Shown here piece after piece: positions 1-5,002 of a stretch of 7,814 bases of DNA. Under the pieces are notes generated by a model. That model saw only the letters and a program-made list of their open reading frames with translations. It made no database searches and was not told the origin of the DNA. Source of the stretch: Kiritimatiellia bacterium (lineage in GTDB: Bacteria; Verrucomicrobiota; Kiritimatiellia; RFP12; UBA1067); the NCBI GenBank assembly GCA_017547265.1, contig JAFYQC010000122.1, positions 1 to 7,814 of the forward strand. The letters run 5' to 3'. Positions within the stretch are counted from its first letter, which is position 1. Each line of letters begins with the position of its first letter. The position numbers and the translations under genes are program-made.

Positions 1-215
1 ACGAACGCCATGCCCTTCTTCGCGGCGCAATTGCCACGCTTGCGGAAAACGACCGCGCGATCATCGAGCTGCGCCACTTCGACGGAATGGGCAATTCGGA
101 ATGTGCCGCCGCTCTCGGAATCGAGCCTAAGGCGGCGTCCATCCGCTATGTCCGAGCCCTTGAACGCCTGCAGCAGAAGCTAATGGAACTATCATGCTTT
201 CAGAAGAACACATGA
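1..215 (+). CDS. ECF-type RNA polymerase sigma factor, C-terminal part (5' end outside window)
   Basis: The reading frame beginning at base 3 is open from the window edge to a TGA at 213-215, giving 70 residues. It matches sigma-70 region 4: a helical segment with LAENDRAIIELRHFDGMGNSE, then the helix-turn-helix (ECAAALGIEPKAASIRYVRALERL), which binds the -35 element. The RHF-x-x-x-x-N-x-E pattern and the Ala-Ala-Ser-x-Arg-Tyr-x-Arg-Ala-Leu recognition helix are typical of the ECF sigma factors that planctomycetes and verrucomicrobia pair with Ser/Thr kinases. The stop overlaps the kinase ATG as ATGA (212-215), implying translational coupling, so the two probably form one regulatory unit in which the kinase acts on or with the sigma factor. 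That functional link is inferred from context. Region 2 is outside the window and cannot be checked. Confidence 0.85.
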   Translation, partial: ERHALLRGAIATLAENDRAIIELRHFDGMGNSECAAALGIEPKAASIRYVRALERLQQKLMELSCFQKNT

Positions 216-1393
216 CTAATGCGCTCCGCTCGCTTGCGGTGGAACTCGACACGCTCGCGGCCTCAGACATGGGAGAGCCGATGCGCATCGACAATCCGCC
301 CGCAATTCCAGACTTCCGACTTGGCCCCCTTCTCGGACGCGGCGGAATGGGCGCTGTCTATCGTGCGGAGCAAGTCTCCCTGGTGCGCGAAGTTGCCGTT
401 AAACTCGTGATAGCCGCGCAAAGCGGCGATTTCCCCGAAGAGGCGAGGACTGTCGCCCAACTACACCATCCTAACATCATACAGGTCTATGCGGCAGGGC
501 GTGTCGATAACTTGTGCTGATTCGCAATGGAACTTGCACAGGGCGAAAGCGCAAACAACCACACATTCGAGTCCGAAGAGGAAGTCGTGCGCTTTGGAAT
601 CTGCGTCGCCGAAGCGCTTTCATACGCGCACCGATGCGGCATAATCCACCGCGACGTCAAACCATCCAACATATTCCTTTGCTCGGACGGTTCCGCAAAA
701 CTCGGCGACTTCGGCCTCGCGTGTCTCGCATCAAAGACCGCTTTCGATGGCGGCGGCACAAAGAACTACATGGCGCCAGAACCTCTTACAGGCGGGGAGG
801 CGACGGCGGCGAGCGATCAGTATGCGCTTGGTGTCACGCTACGAGAATTGGTTAGCCGCGCTACCCATGACATGACGCCAACACCAGACTTCGACGCGAT
901 TCTTTCAAAGGCAACTGCGCCTGATCCGTCGAACCGCTACGATGGCATTGGAGCGATGCTTGCCGACCTGCGCCGTTTCCTCGCGCACGAGCCTGTCACC
1001 GCAAATCCGCCGTCGCCCTTGCGCCGTTTCCGCCTTTTTGCGCGACGCAATCCGCTTGCGGCATCCGGCATCACAGCAGCCGCACTTCTCCTCGCTGCTT
1101 TCGTCGCTGCGCTCGCAGTTGGCTATGTAAAGACTTCACGTGCGCTGGAAGCGACGCATCAGGAAGCGGCGCGAGCGGCCCAGTCACTCGCCGCTACGAT
1201 GACGAATTTCGAGAGGGGCGAGGCAGACCCCCGCGACACGGAGCTCCGACGCGCCCAAGAAGTTGCCGAGGCCCTGGCGGCAAGGTTCCCCGAGGACGAG
1301 ACAATCAAAGAGTCCGTCGAGGCCATTCGCAAAGCCCGCGAACGGCGCGCCAATCTCCCAAAGCGCCCCCGCCGCATCAACGGCTACCGATAG
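212..1393 (+). pseudogene. Membrane-anchored Ser/Thr protein kinase, interrupted by in-frame TGA at 518-520
   Basis: Two open segments in the same frame (to 520, and 521-1393) together give one Hanks-type kinase of 393 codons. Counting from the ATG at 212, the glycine loop GRGGMGAVY is at 42-50, the ATP-binding Lys of VAVK at 64, the helix-C Glu near 77, HRDVKPSN at 146-153, DFG at 166-168 and APE at 188-190. A basic stretch and one hydrophobic membrane helix follow (about 282-306), then a charged, probably helical C-terminal tail of about 87 residues. The catalytic core therefore faces the cytoplasm. Codon 103 is TGA, between NLC and FAMEL, where relatives usually carry an aromatic residue at the hinge. 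Every catalytic motif on both sides is intact, so the lesion is recent or a base error. ATG 212 is chosen because it forms an ATGA overlap with the sigma stop; an in-frame ATG at 194 is possible. The region between helix F and the DPSNRY motif looks shorter than usual. If translation restarted at 527, the product would lack the ATP-binding lobe. Confidence 0.8.
518..520 (+). other. In-frame TGA within the kinase
   Basis: This codon splits the N-lobe from the hinge and C-lobe of the kinase, with no frame change. A single substitution would restore Trp (TGG) or Cys (TGC). TGA is the genuine terminator of the sigma factor, esterase, HigA, maturase, peptide, VapB and VapC genes in this window, so a genome-wide reassignment of TGA is unlikely. 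Confidence 0.85.
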
Positions 1394-2276
1394 CCGCGCG
1401 TTGCGATTTCCACGCTTCGTAATAGCGGTCGCCGAGGGTTTTTACAGACGGGCCGTCGAAATGGTGCTGGTCTTGGTTCTTGAGCCCTTCCGACGAGACA
1501 CATGCGCAATTCTCAACGCGGTTGGTGCATTCGTGTATCGCGGGGTTGACCTTAGCTGCATGGTCACCGTCGTTGCGCATCCAGCGACCAATCTCGCCGA
1601 CGATTACCGGAACCTTCGCATCAAGGACAAGCTTTGAGCGGAACAACGCAACCATATCTGCAAAGCCCTTTGGATAATACTCCATTAACTGTTCCGCCGA
1701 AGCTTTTGCGGCATCGGTCTCGCCCTGGTGCCAAAGCACGGCAACGAACTCGCCGTTCGCCTGCGCTGTTTTCGCGCGTTCGATGGCGCGGCGGAAGTTC
1801 TCGCCTTTCCTCCCCTTCTCCGCCGGAACCCACGAGGAAAGCGGGGAACCGCCTACAGCGCACGGAACGAGCCCAAGCGTCTCGCCGGGATGGTCGGCAA
1901 GATAGCGACGCGCGAATTCGTCCGCCGGCCCTACGCCGCAGTATTTGCGGTCGAAATGAAATGGATTCGTCGCCGCGACCCACTTGCCGTCGCGGTTCAA
2001 CTTGTAGCAGCGTTCGATCGGCTTCTTGAATTCGTCTGTAACCGGCGCGCGGCCTGACATGTTGCTCTGCCCCACGAGAAGGACGAGTTTCATATCCTTC
2101 GGTGCCTCGACTTCCTTCTCCGCCGGATCTCGCGCGGCCTCCGCTGTCCCTTCATACGCGGCAATCGCCTCGGCCGTGGACATTGCCGGCTTGGCAGAGG
2201 CGGCGTTACCACCCGCACATACACCCGCGAGCGAAACAATCGCCGCGACTATCACAATTTGAAATTTCAAAACCAT
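1377..2276 (-). CDS. Secreted SASA-family carbohydrate acetylesterase (sialate O-acetylesterase / CE6-like)
   Basis: This 299-residue protein begins with a signal peptide: a Lys at position 4, a hydrophobic stretch to about residue 19, and a plausible cleavage after ASA at 26-28. A Cys at 20 is not in a convincing lipobox. The mature domain has the SASA/SGNH signatures: GQSNMSGR with the nucleophile Ser71, a VPCAVGGSPLSSW block at 137-149 giving oxyanion-hole residues, WHQGETD at 182-188, and the C-terminal DQHHF with Asp269 and His272 as the rest of the triad. The family removes O-acetyl groups from sialic acids, xylan or other decorated glycans outside the cytoplasm; the exact substrate cannot be read from sequence. 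The start is fixed by a strong AAAGGAGG six bases upstream (2283-2290). A GGTATACT -10 element precedes it. The gene ends in TGA and overlaps the convergent kinase by 17 bases. With the GH35 enzyme at the right of the window it suggests glycan degradation. Confidence 0.88.
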   Translation of the reverse strand: MVLKFQIVIVAAIVSLAGVCAGGNAASAKPAMSTAEAIAAYEGTAEAARDPAEKEVEAPKDMKLVLLVGQSNMSGRAPVTDEFKKPIERCYKLNRDGKWVAATNPFHFDRKYCGVGPADEFARRYLADHPGETLGLVPCAVGGSPLSSWVPAEKGRKGENFRRAIERAKTAQANGEFVAVLWHQGETDAAKASAEQLMEYYPKGFADMVALFRSKLVLDAKVPVIVGEIGRWMRNDGDHAAKVNPAIHECTNRVENCACVSSEGLKNQDQHHFDGPSVKTLGDRYYEAWKSQRAAIGSR

Positions 2277-2297
2277 CCCATTCCTCCTTTTGCGGAC

Positions 2298-2303
2298 AGT
2301 ATA
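2298..2303 (-). promoter_or_regulatory. Putative -10 element of the esterase gene
   Basis: On the minus strand this is TATACT in the context ATGGTATACTG, 21 bases before the esterase start, leaving a short leader that carries the ribosome binding site. The same ATGGTATA context precedes vapB at a nearly identical distance. No convincing TTGACA-like -35 was seen. Confidence 0.5.
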
Positions 2304-2327
2304 CCATTTCCTAGCGCCACTACATAT

Positions 2328-2341
2328 TACCCTATAGGGTA
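2328..2341. promoter_or_regulatory. 14-base perfect palindrome upstream of the esterase promoter
   Basis: The sequence TACCCTATAGGGTA is self-complementary over all 14 bases. Its centre lies about 34 bases upstream of the middle of the putative esterase -10 element, where an activator or repressor dimer could bind. It lacks a loop and a T-run, so it is a poor terminator candidate. The function is inferred only from symmetry and position. Confidence 0.35.
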
Positions 2342-2372
2342 GCGGTAGACACCGATCATCATTTAAGTTTTA

Positions 2373-2402
2373 GACAGGATTTACAGGATTGACAGGATTT
2401 AC
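2373..2402. repeat. Tandem 9-base repeat, three units
   Basis: Three successive 9-mers, GACAGGATT, TACAGGATT and GACAGGATT, are followed by TAC, the start of a fourth. They lie in the gap between the end of higA and the esterase promoter. Units differ only at the first base. There is no coding frame or terminator shape here; it looks like a dispersed simple-repeat element. Confidence 0.75.
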
Positions 2403-2426
2403 TTCGTCGCAGTCCCCACGCCGCCG

Positions 2427-2741
2427 TCAAAGCACAGCCGCCGCACGCGACGGCAAGAAAGTCGGGATGAACTTCTTTATCTTGCTCCATGCACCGGACT
2501 CGGCGACGGCAAGGTCATGGTTACTCTGGAGATTGAGCCAGAACTGCGGCTCCATGCCAAAATATGCACCGAGCCGAAGCGCCGTGTCTGCCGTGATCGA
2601 CCGCTTGCCCCGAACGATTGCGTTGATTCTCGGCGACGGCACATGCAGGTCAAGGGCAAGCTGGTTCTGGCTGATGCCCAGCGGCTTCAGGAACTCTGCG
2701 TCAAGTATCTCGCCAGGATGAATCAAGTTTTTCGTACGCAT
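2427..2741 (-). CDS. higA: HigA-family addiction-module antitoxin (HTH/XRE), no adjacent toxin
   Basis: The protein has 104 residues and begins MRTKNLIHPGEIL. The IHPGEIL-x-x-EFLKPLGIS opening, the helix-turn-helix QNQLALDLHVPSPRINAIV, and GKRSITADTALRLGAYFGMEPQFWLNLQ are near-canonical for HigA antitoxins, DNA-binding proteins that repress their own operon and neutralise a RelE-fold HigB ribonuclease. The usual order is higB then higA, but the gene immediately upstream is a radical SAM maturase and no RelE-like frame is visible, so the toxin is absent or was displaced. The start at 2741 is set by GAGGAGGG seven bases upstream. The same frame is open back to 2861 without a good ribosome binding site. 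The last residues (FLPSRAAAVL) are not a recognisable HigA tail. Confidence 0.85.
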   Translation of the reverse strand: MRTKNLIHPGEILDAEFLKPLGISQNQLALDLHVPSPRINAIVRGKRSITADTALRLGAYFGMEPQFWLNLQSNHDLAVAESGAWSKIKKFIPTFLPSRAAAVL

Positions 2742-2861
2742 TTCAACACCCTCCTCAAATGACACAATCTTCACACCATCCGACGTAATCTCCTTACTCA
2801 TCAGCCCAGGCACATCCAGCGCATACGAAAACCATGCATTAGGGGTGTTGCGCACAACCAA
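2742..2861 (-). other. Open frame upstream of and in phase with higA; possible remnant or N-terminal extension
   Basis: The 40 codons between the maturase stop (2862-2864) and the higA ATG are open in the higA frame and read like protein (for example ALDVPGLMSKEITSDGVKI). The only starts are a TTG at 2861 and ATG at 2801, neither with a good ribosome binding site. This could be the 3' remnant of a gene displaced when the AT-rich cassette arrived, or a leader without coding role. No family is recognised. Confidence 0.3.
2749..2756 (-). promoter_or_regulatory. Strong Shine-Dalgarno sequence deciding the higA start
   Basis: GAGGAGGG on the minus strand lies seven bases before ATG 2741. It makes this ATG far more likely than the upstream in-frame ATG at 2801 or the TTG at 2861. 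Confidence 0.7.
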
Positions 2862-4022
2862 TCAATAGCACATAACTTCGTCTGCAAGTTCTCTTTGAAC
2901 AATTTCCACTCCTTTAATGTATGCAAGCTTATCAGCGTCAGATAATTTCGAGACAATTGGATATTTAGTGTCATTTGCCAACATCGTGCCATACAGGTAT
3001 GATGTTGCAAAGGCTTCACACTTTAAGAAAGGGCACATATCTCTCGCTCGCTTATTAAGTGCACCACTCTCAAAATAATTCATACCATAACACGTTGGGC
3101 ATGCTCCATCCAAACAGCACCCTATGCATTTTGGATCAATGAAGTTTTCGTGGTCAGAAAAATCCCACTTTGACGCGACACTGTCGACATCTTTAGATGT
3201 ACTTGAAGGGGCAAACAATTGACATGGATAGGTCTTTCCATTTACTGCATGACAAATTAGCTGTTCACCTGTCCCACACCACTTTCGATCAAAATTTTTT
3301 AGTTCGGGATAGATTGCATTCATTCCTATTTTTCGTAGATTAAAATTCACAATTCGTGCAGGAGAATATTGTGGATTGTCAAGATAGAACTCTGTTAATT
3401 TCTGCAATTGGTCACGATATACCGGTAGCAGCTCAGATGGCCATTTCATACCATGCGCAAGGTTAGCCGTTAGCGAGAATCCGAGGTTGTGGATGTGCTG
3501 TATGCCATCACAAATTGTTGGCAAGGTCATAGGGGAGATTGTCATTTTTACAGTTTGTTTTGGCCACATTGACCTAAAAAATTGAAAATCGATCATATCA
3601 TAAGAGTTAGACCTATTTACATTATGCATCTCACGAGTACCGTCCAAACTCAATGAAAGCCAAAACCTAGATGCATTCTTTTTAAACCACTCCTTAATAT
3701 CGCCATGGATCAGAGTCCCATTTGTCGAAGCAAAACACATATAGGGCTTTGAATTTGGCTGTGCCCATAGCCATTCGCAAGCTCCCCTAATTATGTCAAA
3801 CACAAGCGCAGGCTCACCACCATGAAAGTCAAACTCTATTTCTTCAAAACTCTCTTCTTCTAGATACCGCGAAAAAATATTTTTAACTGATTCCAATGAC
3901 AGCGAATTACAATCCTTGTTGTGTTCATAGCAATACACACAATTGAGATTGCATTTCTCTGTTATTGTGATTTGCACAGTTCGCTTGTTACGCGAATGAC
4001 GCTTCTCTTGTTTGAGTTCCAT
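2862..4022 (-). CDS. Radical SAM/SPASM-domain peptide maturase (RiPP-modifying)
   Basis: This 386-residue enzyme has the radical SAM motif C24-x3-C28-x2-C31 (CNLNCVYC), which binds the 4Fe-4S cluster that cleaves S-adenosylmethionine, and GGEP at 68-71 contacting SAM. The C-terminal third is a SPASM-type auxiliary-cluster domain: C249, C257, C267 in a CGTG...NGKTYPC context, then C299, C302, C303, C308, C311, and C330 with C335 in RDMCPFLKC. This architecture is that of cytoplasmic maturases that install thioether, C-C or related crosslinks on ribosomal peptides. The substrate is very probably the Cys-rich peptide encoded 76 bases upstream on the same strand. The start is supported by AAGGAG six bases before the ATG. 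The gene is much AT-richer than its neighbours (about 33-38% GC in rows I counted, against 67% in a row of the GH35 gene). The precise subfamily is not assigned; an anaerobic sulfatase-maturase-like role is less likely because no sulfatase is nearby. Confidence 0.85.
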   Translation of the reverse strand: MELKQEKRHSRNKRTVQITITEKCNLNCVYCYEHNKDCNSLSLESVKNIFSRYLEEESFEEIEFDFHGGEPALVFDIIRGACEWLWAQPNSKPYMCFASTNGTLIHGDIKEWFKKNASRFWLSLSLDGTREMHNVNRSNSYDMIDFQFFRSMWPKQTVKMTISPMTLPTICDGIQHIHNLGFSLTANLAHGMKWPSELLPVYRDQLQKLTEFYLDNPQYSPARIVNFNLRKIGMNAIYPELKNFDRKWCGTGEQLICHAVNGKTYPCQLFAPSSTSKDVDSVASKWDFSDHENFIDPKCIGCCLDGACPTCYGMNYFESGALNKRARDMCPFLKCEAFATSYLYGTMLANDTKYPIVSKLSDADKLAYIKGVEIVQRELADEVMCY

Positions 4023-4044
4023 TTACATCTCCTTACAACATGCA

Positions 4045-4089
4045 CATATAAGGCAAGCTCGCCAGTATATGACGAGCTTACCTTTTATG
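4045..4089 (-). promoter_or_regulatory. Stable intergenic hairpin between peptide and maturase genes
   Basis: In minus-strand RNA, 4084-4073 pairs with 4061-4050 over 12 contiguous positions (11 Watson-Crick and one U-G) around an 11-nt loop. The stem extends past one A-A mismatch by four more pairs to 4089 and 4045. It begins ten bases after the peptide stop. No T-run follows, so it is not a simple terminator. By analogy with other RiPP operons it may protect the 3' end of a processed peptide mRNA or lower maturase expression relative to substrate; that role is inference. Confidence 0.6.
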
Positions 4090-4098
4090 GGTTAATTG

Positions 4099-4248
4099 TC
4101 AATCCAAGAACCCACCACCTTTACAGTCTCCAGAACAACCTCCACAAGAGTGAGCTCCCTCACTTTGGGAAAATGCACAGACTGACTGTGGTCTGATTCC
4201 CGTTGAAAGCGCATGCAATATCTGCATGACATTTTCTGATAGTTTCAT
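4099..4248 (-). CDS. Cys-rich RiPP precursor peptide (candidate), 49 residues
   Basis: The product is a 49-residue peptide with a charged and hydrophobic N-terminal leader (starting MKLSENVMQILHALSTG) and a C-terminal core rich in Cys, Gly and Ser: Cys24, Cys35, Cys38 and Cys42, the last three in CGGCSGDC, ending GGGFLD. It has no membrane segment. This leader plus Cys/Gly core, encoded directly before a SPASM radical SAM enzyme, is the classic layout of a precursor whose cysteines are crosslinked (ranthipeptide, sactipeptide or similar). The start is set by AAGGAG four bases before ATG 4248. The same frame is open much further upstream, but the next in-frame ATG (4299) has only GAGG two bases ahead. 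No protease, transporter or immunity gene is visible, so export and final activity are unknown. It might instead stay inside the cell as a redox or metal-binding modified peptide. Confidence 0.7.
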   Translation of the reverse strand: MKLSENVMQILHALSTGIRPQSVCAFSQSEGAHSCGGCSGDCKGGGFLD

Positions 4249-4367
4249 TTTTCTCCTTGATCTGCCCTTGTTGATTTTCACTTCGCAAGGATTGGGCATA
4301 TCCTCGTTCCGTGTCGGCGCGTTAGAGATAACTCGCCATACCATTTTGCCGTTCAGCAATCGGAGCG

Positions 4368-4400
4368 AAAAAGAAAACCTCTCTCGTGTTCCAAGAGAGG
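4368..4400 (-). terminator. Intrinsic terminator upstream of the peptide gene
   Basis: Minus-strand RNA forms a nine-pair stem, CCTCTCTTG (4400-4392) with CGAGAGAGG (4386-4378), including one U-G pair, and a five-base GAACA loop. The tract TTTTCTTTTT follows directly (4377-4368). This is a canonical Rho-independent terminator reading toward the peptide gene, whose ATG is about 120 bases further on. It either ends vapBC transcripts or works as an attenuator for the peptide operon. Confidence 0.8.
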
Positions 4401-4499
4401 CCCTGAGAGTGCCTATACGGAAACACGAAGAGAGGCAAGCGTTTAGCGCTTTCCCCTGCAAGGTGTCGTCCGTATCGAAATTTCTCAGGTTTCTCTTGG
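4391..4499 (-). ncRNA. Candidate structured leader RNA / antiterminator (riboswitch-like)
   Basis: Minus-strand RNA can stack four helices around one axis. P1 is 4499-4492 with 4398-4391 (8 pairs). P2 is 4489-4483 with 4408-4402 (7 pairs). P3 is 4475-4469 with 4421-4415 and, past a bulged C4468, 4467-4463 with 4426-4422 (12 pairs, one G-U). P4 is 4457-4453 with 4435-4431 and, past an A-G mismatch, 4451-4447 with 4441-4437 (10 pairs, one G-U), closed by a CUAAA loop. A 7-by-6 internal loop separates P2 and P3. The 3' strand of P1 is also the 5' arm of the terminator, so P1 and the terminator exclude each other. I do not recognise a known riboswitch class. Alternatives are a MITE-like palindrome or a vapBC 3' untranslated structure. 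Confidence 0.5.
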
Positions 4500-4529
4500 C
4501 GACCGCTTTGCAGCGCAAATTGACTTGGC

Positions 4530-4547
4530 GGCGGGCCGTTGCCCGCC
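4530..4547. repeat. GC-rich perfect inverted repeat (7-bp stem, 4-base loop)
   Basis: GGCGGGC and GCCCGCC flank a CGTT loop. No T-run follows on either strand, so it is not a standard terminator. It lies 69-86 bases beyond the vapC stop and just downstream of a possible -10 element, so it may shield an mRNA end or be a dispersed palindromic repeat. Confidence 0.6.
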
Positions 4548-4553
4548 TATATA
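4548..4553 (-). promoter_or_regulatory. Possible -10 element for the peptide leader transcript
   Basis: The minus strand reads ACGGTATATAGG, resembling the ATGGTATACT and ATGGTATAAT elements before the esterase and vapB genes. Transcription from here would begin near 4541 and include the whole structured leader. No -35 element is apparent, and the match is weaker than the other two. Confidence 0.3.
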
Positions 4554-4566
4554 CCGTTTACTGTTT
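4554..4566. repeat. 13-base direct repeat, left copy (flanks vapBC)
   Basis: CCGTTTACTGTTT, identical to 5347-5359. On the minus strand it is AAACAGT followed by AAACGG, a heptamer-like internal structure. The two copies lie on either side of the vapBC pair. Confidence 0.6.
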
Positions 4567-4615
4567 CGTCTCGCTTCCTTTCATTTCAGTGTTACGGGTT
4601 AAAAGTTGTTGGCTT

Positions 4616-5002
4616 TCACACGGAAATTACAAAATCTCCATATTGTGGGAATTGCCGGTCGTGCGAGACAATCATGATTCCCTCGCTCTTAGCTTGGGCA
4701 AGCAACATGCGGTCAAAAGGATCGTTGTGAAACAACTCAAGCGAATCCGCGCCCGCGGCGTCCGTCGATGTGAAGGGAAGCTCGCTGATGCCGACATCAA
4801 TAAACTCGCTACGAGCCTCTTCACCATCAAAAGAAAGCAGATCAGAATGTTTCTTGTGCTTGAGCGAAATCTCCGCAATCGACACCGGACTGAACAAGCA
4901 CTCGTTGTCTATGTCCTCAATTAACGCCCTCGCCTTGGAAGAGAGCTTCGGGCTATCAGTAACAAGCCATAGCAGAATGTGCGTATCAAGAAGCAATTTC
5001 AT
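4616..5002 (-). CDS. vapC: PIN-domain ribonuclease toxin (VapC-like)
   Basis: This 128-residue protein opens MKLLLDTHILLWL with the first PIN acidic residue at Asp6. Others are Glu44 in SIAEISLK, Asp94 and Asp97 in the HNDPFDRMLLAQA block, and Asp115 in IVSHDRQF. These residues coordinate Mg2+ or Mn2+ for RNA cleavage, and the DPFDR-type motif places it with PIN toxins of the VapC/PilT-N group. Members usually inhibit translation by cutting tRNA or rRNA when not bound by antitoxin. The ATG overlaps the stop of the upstream antitoxin gene as ATGA (4999-5002), without an evident ribosome binding site of its own, so translation is probably coupled. All acidic residues are present, so the toxin is predicted active. 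Its RNA target cannot be inferred. Confidence 0.88.
   Translation of the reverse strand: MKLLLDTHILLWLVTDSPKLSSKARALIEDIDNECLFSPVSIAEISLKHKKHSDLLSFDGEEARSEFIDVGISELPFTSTDAAGADSLELFHNDPFDRMLLAQAKSEGIMIVSHDRQFPQYGDFVISV

Larger units (their letters stand above)
4249..4615 (-). other. Intergenic leader region between vapC and the peptide gene
   Basis: I see no convincing gene in these 367 bases, although frames are open on both strands. It holds, in minus-strand order, one copy of a 13-base direct repeat (4554-4566), a possible -10 (4548-4553), a GC-rich hairpin (4530-4547), a roughly 109-base multi-helix hairpin (4391-4499), an intrinsic terminator (4368-4400), about 110 bases without clear features, and the ribosome binding site of the peptide gene (4253-4258). 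Confidence 0.7.

Noticed and set aside
518..520. TGA recoded as Trp or Gly as in some bacterial lineages
   Set aside because: TGA ends at least seven genes here at their natural family lengths.
518..550. Selenocysteine insertion at the kinase TGA
   Set aside because: Short stems can be drawn after the TGA (for example 521-525 with 543-547), but none is a convincing SECIS, and a selenocysteine at a kinase hinge has no precedent I know of.
1634..2262. Plus-strand frames antisense to the esterase
   Set aside because: Arg- and Pro-rich products without domains, overlapping a clear SASA esterase on the other strand.
2328..2341. Terminator for higA at the palindrome
   Set aside because: It has no loop and no T-run on the minus strand.
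4249..4518. N-terminal extension of the peptide gene to 139 codons
   Set aside because: It would be translated through the terminator and the large hairpin; the strong ribosome binding site is at 4253-4258, just before ATG 4248.
4226..4924. A 232-codon open frame on the plus strand across the leader and antisense to vapC
   Set aside because: It lies opposite an intact PIN toxin and the structured leader, and its product has no recognisable domain or good ribosome binding site.
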